A stretch of DNA of 64,000 bases, taken from Psychrobacillus sp. INOP01. Lineage in GTDB: Bacteria > Bacillota > Bacilli > Bacillales_A > Planococcaceae. The notes under the pieces were generated by a model. That model was not told where the DNA came from and did no database searches. It saw nothing but the letters and a program-made list of their open reading frames with translations. The position numbers and the translations under genes were made by a program. The stretch spans positions 2,852,001 through 2,916,000 of the forward strand of contig NZ_CP073315.1 of assembly GCF_018140925.1 (NCBI RefSeq), written 5' to 3'. This document shows positions 1 through 7,069 of the stretch, one piece after another (position 1 is the first letter of the stretch; the number at the start of each line of letters is the position of its first letter).

Positions 1-2
1 GT

Positions 3-962
3 ATGGGTCCACATATAATTGCAATAGCGATAGGCTTAATAATGGATCGAATAATTGGCGATCCACCGAGCTGGCCACATCCAGTTAAATTTATCGGAAC
101 ACTTATTTCTAAGCTGACAGCATGGTTGAATAAAGGGAAAGCGCGCAAGGTAAAAGGTTTTTTTCTCGTTTGTATAGTCGTCGGTATAACATTCTCCGTC
201 ACATTAGCAATTCTAATAGGTGCGTATTCTATTCAGATGTGGGTCGGAATTGCAGTGGAAAGTATACTAATCGCATCGGGCCTTGCACAGAAAAGCTTAA
301 GAGAAGCAGCGATGGATGTGTACAAACCATTGATAGCAAAAGACTTGCCGTCCGCTAGAAAAAAGCTTTCATGGATTGTCGGCCGAGATACAGATAAATT
401 AGATGAAAAAGAGATTACGCGCGGGGTTGTGGAAACAGTATCGGAAAATATTAGTGATGGTATAACTGCCCCACTTTTTTATGCATTTGTGTTCGCTGGT
501 GCTCCTGGACTTTGGGCATATAAAGCGATAAATACGCTCGATTCAATGGTTGGTTATAAAAATGAAAAATACGAAGACTTCGGATACGCAGCCGCAAAGC
601 TGGATGACATTGTGAACTATATACCAAGTCGTTTGACTGGCTATCTCATCATGCTCTGGGGAAAAAAAGAAAGCGGGTTACCTTTTAGTAGACGGATGAA
701 AGGCTGGTGGCAGGATGCCAAAAAACATCCAAGTCCAAATAGCGGCTATTTGGAAGCTGCGACCGCATATCAGTTAGGCATTCAGCTTGGCGGCATCAAT
801 ACATATAAAGGAGTCGTTTCTAACCGTGCACTCATGGGAATAGGAGAGGTTCCATTATCGCCAAACCATATATTAAGCACCATCTCTCATTTGAATACGG
901 CTGTAGTTCTATTTTGGCTGTCGATGATGGTCATAGGAGGGATTTTGTTTGGCATTACCTAA
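3..962 (+). CDS. cbiB: Adenosylcobinamide-phosphate synthase CbiB
   Basis: Membrane enzyme that attaches aminopropanol phosphate to adenosylcobyric acid, the first step of nucleotide-loop assembly. The family motif GDPPSWPHPVKFIG lies near residues 20-33, and a second conserved block (GRDTDKL, then VETVSENISDG) near 127-155. Hydrophobic helices lie at about 50-72, 78-95, 153-172 and 298-316. At 319 aa it has normal family length. The ATG is only two bases from the window edge, so its ribosome binding site cannot be seen, but family members start just before the GDP motif, so the gene is probably complete. It is the first visible gene of the cobalamin operon and overlaps cobD by 14 bp. Any cobalamin riboswitch would lie upstream of the window. 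Confidence 0.93.
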   Translation: MGPHIIAIAIGLIMDRIIGDPPSWPHPVKFIGTLISKLTAWLNKGKARKVKGFFLVCIVVGITFSVTLAILIGAYSIQMWVGIAVESILIASGLAQKSLREAAMDVYKPLIAKDLPSARKKLSWIVGRDTDKLDEKEITRGVVETVSENISDGITAPLFYAFVFAGAPGLWAYKAINTLDSMVGYKNEKYEDFGYAAAKLDDIVNYIPSRLTGYLIMLWGKKESGLPFSRRMKGWWQDAKKHPSPNSGYLEAATAYQLGIQLGGINTYKGVVSNRALMGIGEVPLSPNHILSTISHLNTAVVLFWLSMMVIGGILFGIT

Positions 963-2025
963 TCACGGAGCAAATGCTCATCACGTATATGAACGACTTG
1001 GGATTGAAATGCCTAAAATGGTTATTGACTATAGTGAAAATGTGAACCCGATAGGACCACCTGCATTTGTGTATGAAAGATGGTCTGCTTATGCACATTT
1101 AATCACAAAATATCCAGATCCACTCGGAGAACCGTTCTTATCGGCAGCAGCAAACTATCATAATATATCGATTGAAAATGTGATTGTTGGAAATGGGGCA
1201 GCGGAAATATTCGCAAGCCTTGCAAAACGATATGAAAATAAACGTGCAGTATTAATTCATCCAACTTTTTCGGAATATGAAGCAACACTAACTCCTTACA
1301 ATGTGTACATAAAGGAAATAATCGCAACTGGGAAAGTCCCTTTGGACGAAGTGCTCGATGAAGTAGAGTTTGCAGAAGTGATTTACATATGCAGACCAAA
1401 TAATCCGACAGGGTATTTAATACCATTAGAAGAAATTATTCAAATAGCAAAATATGCGAAACGATATAAATGTGAAGTAGTATTAGACGAAGCTTTTCTC
1501 GATTTTATAGATGAGAAAGAATCATTCATCCCATATTTAAAGGATTTTCCAAACGTTATTGTCGTACGCTCGATGACGAAAATGTATGCAATACCAGGTA
1601 TTCGGCTTGGGTACGCGCTGGCTAGTGAACTAATCGTTAACGACATACGTTATAGAATGCCACATTGGAATAGTAATGCGATTGCGACGACAGTTGGAGC
1701 AGACTGTTTGCAGGAGGAAGATTACCGAATTCAAACAATTGCATTCGCAAAAGAAATGCGTGAACAAATGACGACGTTTCTAGAAAAATGGAACTGCATT
1801 GTATTACCATCTACGACTAATTTTCTCTGTTTTCAACTGTGGGATCCTGCTCGTTCAAAAGGGTTTTTCGAGTATTTACTAGCAAAAGGGTGTGTACTTA
1901 GACACACAGAAAACTTTAAAGGGCTAGACGGAAAATGGTTTCGGGTAGGAATGAAAGAAAGTTCCCAAATGGAGCATTTGCAAAAGGAGATGACCACATG
2001 GTTCGTGGAAAACTTGTCTTCATAA
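949..2025 (+). CDS. cobD: Threonine-phosphate decarboxylase CobD (PLP-dependent)
   Basis: Class-I/II aminotransferase-fold enzyme related to histidinol-phosphate aminotransferase. It makes (R)-1-amino-2-propanol phosphate, the substrate of CbiB. The N-terminus (HGANAHHVYERLG, then DYSENVNPIGPP) is typical of CobD. The PLP lysine is K211 in SMTKMYAIPGIRLGYAL. The start is TTG at 949, supported by AGGAGG at 935-940; it overlaps the cbiB stop, so the two are translationally coupled. HisC is the main alternative, but the position between cbiB and cobU decides for CobD. Length 358 aa is normal. Confidence 0.92.
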   Translation: MALPNHGANAHHVYERLGIEMPKMVIDYSENVNPIGPPAFVYERWSAYAHLITKYPDPLGEPFLSAAANYHNISIENVIVGNGAAEIFASLAKRYENKRAVLIHPTFSEYEATLTPYNVYIKEIIATGKVPLDEVLDEVEFAEVIYICRPNNPTGYLIPLEEIIQIAKYAKRYKCEVVLDEAFLDFIDEKESFIPYLKDFPNVIVVRSMTKMYAIPGIRLGYALASELIVNDIRYRMPHWNSNAIATTVGADCLQEEDYRIQTIAFAKEMREQMTTFLEKWNCIVLPSTTNFLCFQLWDPARSKGFFEYLLAKGCVLRHTENFKGLDGKWFRVGMKESSQMEHLQKEMTTWFVENLSS

Positions 2026-2528
2026 CGGGTGGCGTGCGCAGTGGGAAAAGTAGCTTTGCTGAACATTACTTAATGGACGAGCAGGCAAAACGAAATGTGT
2101 ATGTCGCTACTGGCGTTGCTGTGGATAGGGAAATGAAAGAGCGCATAAAAAGGCATCGGGACGACCGTGAAAATTACTCAGTCGAATGGGTTACAATCGA
2201 GCAGCCGCGTAATTTTGAACAAATCATTTCTCAAATCCAACAAGAGGACGGGATCTTATGGGATTGTGTCACCACGTGGCTAGCCAATGAACTATACGAC
2301 GGGCAAATGGAGAAAGTAGAACAGCAGCTATACGAGACAATTGACCAGTTATTAGAAAAAGCTAAAGTAGTCGTCATTGTTTCGAATGAAGTGCTCGATG
2401 AACCAATATCAACTTATGAGTATACAGCTCTGTATCAAGCGTGGATTGGGCGAATCCATCAAAAGCTTGTAGCTAAGTCGGATTACGCTTTCGAAATGGA
2501 ATATGGCTTCAGTCATCAGTGGAAGTGA
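1998..2528 (+). CDS. cobU: Adenosylcobinamide kinase / guanylyltransferase CobU
   Basis: Bifunctional enzyme that phosphorylates adenosylcobinamide and then transfers GMP to it. The P-loop GGVRSGKS is near residues 9-16, RIKRHRDDR near 46-54 includes the histidine expected to be guanylylated, and WDCVTTWLANEL is the second nucleotide-binding block. The start at ATG 1998 is preferred over an upstream in-frame codon because AAAAGGAGATG at 1982-1992 sits at the right distance. It overlaps the end of cobD by 28 bp. The C-terminal part lacks the GxGIVP motif that CobU proteins normally have; a second, shorter CobU-like protein encoded at 4635 keeps that motif. Confidence 0.88.
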   Translation: MVRGKLVFITGGVRSGKSSFAEHYLMDEQAKRNVYVATGVAVDREMKERIKRHRDDRENYSVEWVTIEQPRNFEQIISQIQQEDGILWDCVTTWLANELYDGQMEKVEQQLYETIDQLLEKAKVVVIVSNEVLDEPISTYEYTALYQAWIGRIHQKLVAKSDYAFEMEYGFSHQWK

Positions 2529-2537
2529 GGGATAACG

Positions 2538-3368
2538 ATGAAGGGTTTAATGGTACAAGGTACTGCTTCAAGTGTAGGGAAAAGTTTGGTTTGTACAGCT
2601 ATTTGTCGACTCCTTGTAAATGAAGGAAAGCAAGTGACCCCTTTTAAATCACAAAATATGTCAGGCTTAAGTATTTATACAGACGATGGTTTGGAAATAA
2701 GTGTCTCTCAATCATTACAAGCAAGAGCGGCCAGAATCCCTTATTTACCAGAGATGAATCCAATATTATTAAAACCAACTGCGAATATGGAGTCGGATAT
2801 AATTATATTAGGAAAAAAGTTGAATAGAATGAGTGGCATGCACTACCGAGAGCAATTTTTTGAAGAGGGACAAAAACTCATTAAAAATAGCTTGAATATG
2901 CTGTCTGCTTCTTATGAGTATCTGGTATTAGAAGGTGCGGGTAGCCCAGTTGAAGTAAATTTAAGGGACCGCGAATTAGTAAATATGCGTGTTGCTGATA
3001 TAGCAGATGTGCCAGTTATATTAGTAGCTAATATTGAGTTTGGCGGCGTATTTGCATCCATTGTCGGCACACTTGCACTGCTACCGGAAGCACAAAGAGT
3101 ACGAGTAAAAGGAATAATTATAAACAAGTTTAAGGGAGACGTTTCTCTATTTCAGGACGGAATAGATTTCATCGAAACATATACAGGAATAGATGTTTTA
3201 GGAGTCATTCCTTATTTTGCAAATGAATTTGAGGAAGAAGACGGCGAAGAAAAAAGCCGGCAAATGGCATCAGATGAACAAATTAATGAATGGGCAAGCC
3301 ACTTTAAAAAGCATGTAAAATGGCAAAAAATCTTATACCTTTTAACTAATGATACGGTGAAAAAATGA
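2538..3368 (+). CDS. cobQ: CobQ/CbiP-like cobyric acid synthase lacking the amidotransferase domain
   Basis: Residues 1-235 match the ATP-dependent synthetase half of cobyric acid synthase, which amidates corrin side chains b, d, e and g. Landmarks are the P-loop GTASSVGKS (8-16), PFKSQNMSGLS (35-45), MNPILLKPTA (74-83), EGAGSPVEVNLRDRE, GGVFASIVGTLALL and GIIINKFKGD. Full CobQ proteins are about 490-510 aa and carry a C-terminal class-I glutamine amidotransferase; here the protein ends at 276 aa with no Cys-His-Glu module. The last 35 residues (from DEQINEWASHFKKH) resemble the extreme C-terminal helix of normal CobQ, as if the middle had been removed. The frame is clean and ends in an ATGA overlap with cobS. 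Ammonia use, an amidotransferase in trans, or a changed role are all possible. Confidence 0.85.
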   Translation: MKGLMVQGTASSVGKSLVCTAICRLLVNEGKQVTPFKSQNMSGLSIYTDDGLEISVSQSLQARAARIPYLPEMNPILLKPTANMESDIIILGKKLNRMSGMHYREQFFEEGQKLIKNSLNMLSASYEYLVLEGAGSPVEVNLRDRELVNMRVADIADVPVILVANIEFGGVFASIVGTLALLPEAQRVRVKGIIINKFKGDVSLFQDGIDFIETYTGIDVLGVIPYFANEFEEEDGEEKSRQMASDEQINEWASHFKKHVKWQKILYLLTNDTVKK

Positions 3369-4114
3369 GTAGCATTTTGTTAGCACTTCAATTTTTTTCG
3401 GTCATTCCAGTAAATAAAAACCTGCCGATGGAAAGACGATCGATTACAGGAATGTACTGTGTCTTTCCTTGGATAGGGGCTGGCATTGGTGCAATTGCTT
3501 GTTTAATGCTCTACTTCGAATGGAGTTCACTGATGACAGGGTTTAGTATTGTATTTCTAGGGGTTGTACTTTCTGGGGGACTCCATATGGACGGATTTAT
3601 CGATACATCAGATGCATTTTTTTCCTATAAGGATCGATTGAAGCGATTTGAAATACTGGAAGATCCTAGAGTCGGTGCTTTTGGTGTGATGGCGGTTGTG
3701 TTTTTAGTTATTGGTAAAGTAATTATAATTTCCGAAGTACTCACTACAGAATCATTTCATTGGATTTTCGTATTGCTTATTCCTTTTTTCTCAAGAGTCA
3801 CGCTAGGCCTGTTATTTTCTTTAACGAATACTGCGAAAACGAGTGGCCTTGCATATTATTTCAAGCAAAGAATGAATGCGAATATCGTCATAATTACGAC
3901 TGCATGTCACTTTTTTATCGGTTTAGGTATTTTAGGATGGATGACGAATTGGATGGTTACCGTTACTGTTGCCGTTGTGATATTTGCTTTTATTTGTTTA
4001 TTCCGCAGTTGGGTATTGAAAAATTTCGGTGGAGTAAATGGTGATTTGCTTGGTGCAAGTGTGGAAATTTCGGAGGTGATACTATGGCTAACCCTTTTAG
4101 TGTTACTCTCGTAA
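3365..4114 (+). CDS. cobS: Adenosylcobinamide-GDP ribazoletransferase (cobalamin synthase) CobS
   Basis: Polytopic membrane enzyme that joins adenosylcobinamide-GDP with alpha-ribazole (or its phosphate) to give the complete cobalamin (phosphate). The Mg-binding signature DGFIDTSDAFFS is near residues 77-88, followed by RFEILEDPRVGAFGV. Five to six hydrophobic segments follow. Length 249 aa is normal. The start is coupled to the preceding gene by an ATGA overlap. The end overlaps cobC by 31 bp, consistent with one polycistronic transcript. Confidence 0.93.
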   Translation: MSSILLALQFFSVIPVNKNLPMERRSITGMYCVFPWIGAGIGAIACLMLYFEWSSLMTGFSIVFLGVVLSGGLHMDGFIDTSDAFFSYKDRLKRFEILEDPRVGAFGVMAVVFLVIGKVIIISEVLTTESFHWIFVLLIPFFSRVTLGLLFSLTNTAKTSGLAYYFKQRMNANIVIITTACHFFIGLGILGWMTNWMVTVTVAVVIFAFICLFRSWVLKNFGGVNGDLLGASVEISEVILWLTLLVLLS

Positions 4115-4683
4115 GGCATTTGCCAACGCAAGGAAATCGAGATAAAAAGTATATTGGCTGGACAGATGAACCGATAATTACTGGCATGAAAACGAAAAAG
4201 TTAGCTTATGATACCAAACAAATAATCGGCAGCGATTTGATGCGCTGCAAGCAAACAGCAGCGAAAGTTTTTAGCGGAGTTTCTTATACAGAGAATGCAA
4301 ATTTTCGAGAATGCTCCTTTGGTGATTGGGAACAAAAAACATATAATGAATTAAAAGAAGAAGCTTCATACAGAAGTTGGCTTGATGATCCGCGACAAAT
4401 AGCCCCTCCAAATGGAGAGTCAATGCAAGCAATGGAAAACCGAGTGTTACAAGCTTTCTTGGAAATAGTGGAACAGGTCGAGCATCCGATAATCGTAACA
4501 CATGGTGGACCTATTCGCTTTTTATTGACCAAGTTCGCAAATACAGAAAAGAGTTTTTGGGATTGGAAAGTACCTCATGGCTGCCTGTATACAATGCATT
4601 GGGAAAGTAAAAAAGCTGTATTGGAGGGAAAACGATGCACGTCATTTTCGGTGGAGCATTTAATGGAAAACGAGCGTATGTAG
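4084..4683 (+). CDS. cobC: Alpha-ribazole phosphatase CobC (histidine phosphatase family)
   Basis: Phosphoglycerate-mutase-like phosphatase that removes the 5'-phosphate from alpha-ribazole phosphate or adenosylcobalamin phosphate. The catalytic RHxxT motif is VRHLPTQGN with H12, and the second histidine is H140 in VTHGGPIRF. The ribosome binding site GGAGGTGAT (4072-4080) precedes ATG 4084. The start lies within the 3' end of cobS. The operon position makes CobC more likely than a generic phosphoglycerate mutase, but substrate specificity is inferred. Confidence 0.85.
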   Translation: MANPFSVTLVRHLPTQGNRDKKYIGWTDEPIITGMKTKKLAYDTKQIIGSDLMRCKQTAAKVFSGVSYTENANFRECSFGDWEQKTYNELKEEASYRSWLDDPRQIAPPNGESMQAMENRVLQAFLEIVEQVEHPIIVTHGGPIRFLLTKFANTEKSFWDWKVPHGCLYTMHWESKKAVLEGKRCTSFSVEHLMENERM

Positions 4684-5036
4684 AGCAGAGGATTCAAGGA
4701 CGCAACGTACAGTGGCTAGATGTGGAAGCAGATGCTTATTTTTTAATGCCTAATATAGAAGTGGTTGTTGTTTTTGGGGTTGAAAATCTGCTAGAACCAA
4801 AAGGCAAGGAGTTACTCGAAAAATTGGGAAAATGGGATAAACAAGCTGAAGTGCTAGTCATAGCGACAGAAATTGGTCGTGGAATTGTACCGATGGATGC
4901 AAGTATGCGCATGCTTCGAGATGATGTCGGTCGATTTTATCAACAGCTTTTTACAAAGGCGGACAGTGTAACACGAATTTGGTATGGTATTTCACAAACA
5001 ATAAAGGGAGATGAGCAAATTGAAAATTTACACTAA
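4635..5036 (+). CDS. Short CobU-family protein, second paralogue
   Basis: A 133-aa protein with clear but reduced similarity to CobU. It begins with a nucleotide-binding-like FGGAFNGKR, in which the P-loop Ser/Thr is replaced by Arg. It ends with ATEIGRGIVPMDASMRM and a VGRFYQQLFTKAD helix, matching the C-terminal CobU motif that the upstream CobU lacks. The central region with the guanylylated histidine is missing. GGAGG at 4623-4627 fits ATG 4635. It overlaps cobC by 49 bp. It may be a regulatory or complementing partner of the first CobU, or a decaying duplicate; a stand-alone kinase/guanylyltransferase is unlikely from the motifs. Confidence 0.72.
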   Translation: MHVIFGGAFNGKRAYVEQRIQGRNVQWLDVEADAYFLMPNIEVVVVFGVENLLEPKGKELLEKLGKWDKQAEVLVIATEIGRGIVPMDASMRMLRDDVGRFYQQLFTKADSVTRIWYGISQTIKGDEQIENLH

Positions 5037-5610
5037 AACGGGTGACAAAGGTAAAACAGGTTTGATCGGGGGAAGAACGGACAAAGACGATATCCGAGTG
5101 GAAGCTTATGGAACGATTGATGAAGTGAATTCATTTATCGGAAAAGCAGTAACAGAGCTAGATCCAGCAAAATTTGCGGATGTTTTAGAAGATTTAGAAA
5201 CGATTCAGCATGAACTATTTGACTGTGGCGGTGATCTTGCAAATGTTTCAAATCGTCGCGTATATAAAATGACGGACGAAGCAATCGATGCAATGGAAAA
5301 ACGAATCGATGTGCTAGTAGAAGAAGGACCAATTTTAGAGCGATTCATCCTACCAGGCGGAACTCCTGCTGCGGCAACACTTCATATTGCACGAACAGTG
5401 ACTAGACGTGCGGAGCGTTTGACTGTGACGTTAACGAAGACACAGGAGGATGTTCCGACAGTAGTACAACGCTATTTAAACCGCTTATCAGATTATTTAT
5501 TTGCAGCGGCTCGCGTAGCAAATGTGAGAGAAAACGTTTCGGACGTTGAATACGTTCGCAGTGCAAAAGTATTTAAAAACGTAGGAAGCGAGAAGAAAGA
5601 AGGAGAGTAA
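5020..5610 (+). CDS. pduO: Cob(I)alamin adenosyltransferase, PduO type
   Basis: Transfers the adenosyl group of ATP to Co(I) corrinoid, giving adenosylcobalamin or its precursors. The N-terminal ATP-binding motif KIYTKTGDKGKTGLIGG and AYGTIDEVNSFIG, and the C-terminal RAERLTVTL and RYLNRLSDYLF, are PduO-family hallmarks. TTG 5020 is preferred over ATG 5011 because AAAGGGAG at 5003-5010 is too close to the ATG but well spaced for the TTG, and the family starts at M/L-KIYTKTGD. Predicted 196 aa, all alpha-helical, cytoplasmic trimer. It overlaps the previous gene by 17 bp. Confidence 0.93.
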   Translation: MKIYTKTGDKGKTGLIGGRTDKDDIRVEAYGTIDEVNSFIGKAVTELDPAKFADVLEDLETIQHELFDCGGDLANVSNRRVYKMTDEAIDAMEKRIDVLVEEGPILERFILPGGTPAAATLHIARTVTRRAERLTVTLTKTQEDVPTVVQRYLNRLSDYLFAAARVANVRENVSDVEYVRSAKVFKNVGSEKKEGE

Positions 5611-5615
5611 GTCGT

Positions 5616-6098
5616 ATGAAACTTCGATTATTAACACTCGCAGCAATGTTTGCAGCGCTATGTACGATCGGGGCATTCATTAAGATTCCTGTCGGGATCG
5701 GAAGTGCCGCCTTAGATACGGTACCTGCCCTGATTTCAGCGTCCTTTCTGCCTCCGATTTATGCGGGAGCAGCATCGCTAATTGGTCACTTATCGTCTTC
5801 TTTATATGCAGGGTTTCCGTTTGGACCATTGCATATATTTATTGCTATAGAAATGTTTGTAATTTTATTCGTTTACACAAAGCTACACCAAGCAGGGCAT
5901 CACATTTGGAAATGGATTTTCTTTATATTTGCGAATAGTGTGCTGGCAACACTTCCGTTTTACTGGATTATTTCACCTGCATTTTTTGTGTCGGCTCTTC
6001 CCGGCATCACATTAGCGACTATTTTGAACGCGGCAATTGCTATGATTGTCTCTCCAGCAGTTGAGAGAGTATTCGCGCGTGTGAAAACTCATGCGTAA
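5616..6098 (+). CDS. cblT: ECF transporter S component, probable alpha-ribazole transporter CblT
   Basis: A 160-aa protein with about five to six transmembrane helices and the small-residue-rich N-terminus typical of ECF substrate-binding components (LTLAAMFAALCTIGAF). No ATPase or T component is encoded nearby, as expected for group-II ECF modules that share EcfAAT. Placement between an adenosyltransferase gene and a CblS-like gene matches the known cblT-cblS pair of Listeria and Geobacillus, which imports alpha-ribazole. The specific substrate is inferred from context. AAGGAGAG at 5600-5607 precedes ATG 5616. Confidence 0.75.
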   Translation: MKLRLLTLAAMFAALCTIGAFIKIPVGIGSAALDTVPALISASFLPPIYAGAASLIGHLSSSLYAGFPFGPLHIFIAIEMFVILFVYTKLHQAGHHIWKWIFFIFANSVLATLPFYWIISPAFFVSALPGITLATILNAAIAMIVSPAVERVFARVKTHA

Positions 6099-6756
6099 TG
6101 CTGTTTTATTGCCAAATGGATTTGTATTGACGACCGACAACTCCGCAGGCATCGGCGAAAAAATGGATGACGTTGTTTCAACTCCAGACGAAATAGTATC
6201 CTATTTCGCAGCAAGAGTCGCATTGCTCGAACAATGGGCATCTAGTGCAACTCCATTGTCCATTGTTGTTCATAACTTTTCAGGCTACCAAAGCTGGGAT
6301 AAATATGTCACTGGAATTGAAAAGCTATTTAACGAAATCGGTGTGAAATGCCCCGAAATCACCGGAAGCAGTGAGACAAATATCGAAACATTACAGTCGG
6401 CAATAGCAGTGACAATGCTAGGTGAGCAACAAGAAGAAGGCTTTAATGAATTTCGCTGGTACGCATATGGCAAGCCAAGTGTCGGTGAGGAAGTTGTTAA
6501 GGATGAAGATAAAATCGCTAATTTGAAAAAAATTAGAGAAGCCATAAATATGGGACTAGTGCATCGGGTCTGGCCGGTTGGATCTACCGGAATTAAAGGC
6601 GAGTGCAAACGACTAGGGTTTGATGGCTATTTAGTCGATTGGGATGTGGAGAAATCAGCAGGACCAGCAACATCGGTACTACTTGGCGTTGATATTTTTA
6701 AAGAAAAAGAAGCAATACTTCATTTTGGACAATATTTTAAGGCTATCTCATTGTGA
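6091..6756 (+). CDS. cblS: Alpha-ribazole kinase CblS-like protein
   Basis: A 221-aa protein with a PurM/AIR-synthase-like N-terminus: LTTDNSAGIGEKMDD resembles the ATP-binding glycine and acidic loop of that fold. CblS phosphorylates imported alpha-ribazole to alpha-ribazole phosphate, bypassing CobT. Assignment rests on this motif and on the gene order cblT-cblS within a cobalamin operon; the body of the sequence is not strongly recognisable to me. It overlaps cblT by 8 bp and has no clear ribosome binding site, suggesting coupling. Its stop codon lies inside the operon terminator. Confidence 0.68.
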   Translation: MRNAVLLPNGFVLTTDNSAGIGEKMDDVVSTPDEIVSYFAARVALLEQWASSATPLSIVVHNFSGYQSWDKYVTGIEKLFNEIGVKCPEITGSSETNIETLQSAIAVTMLGEQQEEGFNEFRWYAYGKPSVGEEVVKDEDKIANLKKIREAINMGLVHRVWPVGSTGIKGECKRLGFDGYLVDWDVEKSAGPATSVLLGVDIFKEKEAILHFGQYFKAISL

Positions 6757-6769
6757 GATGGCTTTTTAT
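6740..6769 (+). terminator. Rho-independent terminator of the cobalamin operon
   Basis: An 11-bp stem with two wobble pairs (left arm 6740-6750, right arm 6754-6764) around the loop TTG, followed by a T tract. The cblS stop codon TGA is the first triplet of the right arm, so the terminator begins inside the coding sequence. Confidence 0.8.
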
Positions 6770-6784
6770 TTTGGTAAATGTGTT

Positions 6785-6847
6785 CGTTATCGCATAACCT
6801 GGTAGCTCTCTCATTTAGAGTGCAATCTCTCTCGTATATTTTCGGCC
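6785..6847. repeat. 21-nt-period CTCTC repeat, copy 1
   Basis: CTCTCTC occurs at 6806-6812 and again at 6827-6833, exactly 21 nt apart, with a degenerate earlier unit reading TATCGCATAACCT. The same unit type occurs at 12823-12896 (opposite strand), 51003-51058 and, degenerate, 53176-53222. The 6757-7069 gap otherwise holds only the cobalamin terminator and the fadF promoter. Confidence 0.6.
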
Positions 6848-6956
6848 ATGCGTAAAAATAGTCTCGCGAAGATATTTCCAAATAAATTATTACCCTCTGA
6901 AAACATAGAATTCGTAAAAAAATTACAAAATTCACATCTATTCGAATAAATAACTG

Positions 6957-6985
6957 TTGACTGAATGCTCATTCAGTTTTAATAT
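6957..6985 (+). promoter_or_regulatory. fadF promoter with palindromic FadR-type operator
   Basis: TTGACT (6957-6962), a 17-nt spacer, and TAATAT (6980-6985) form a near-ideal sigma-A promoter. The spacer is largely filled by the perfect inverted repeat ACTGAATGCTCATTCAGT (6960-6977), which resembles the TGAATGA...TCATTCA operator of the B. subtilis fatty-acid repressor FadR. A repressor bound here would cover the -35 to -10 region. Confidence 0.8.
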
Positions 6986-7069
6986 GGAATTACTTATATA
7001 TTAGTTTATGAATCTATTGTATTATTTTATTCATAATGTCATTTTACAACTCAGAGGGGGAGAAATAAG

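Noticed and set aside
3237-3368. Frameshifted amidotransferase domain after cobQ
   Set aside because: Only about 130 bp remain before the cobS overlap and no amidotransferase motif appears in any frame.
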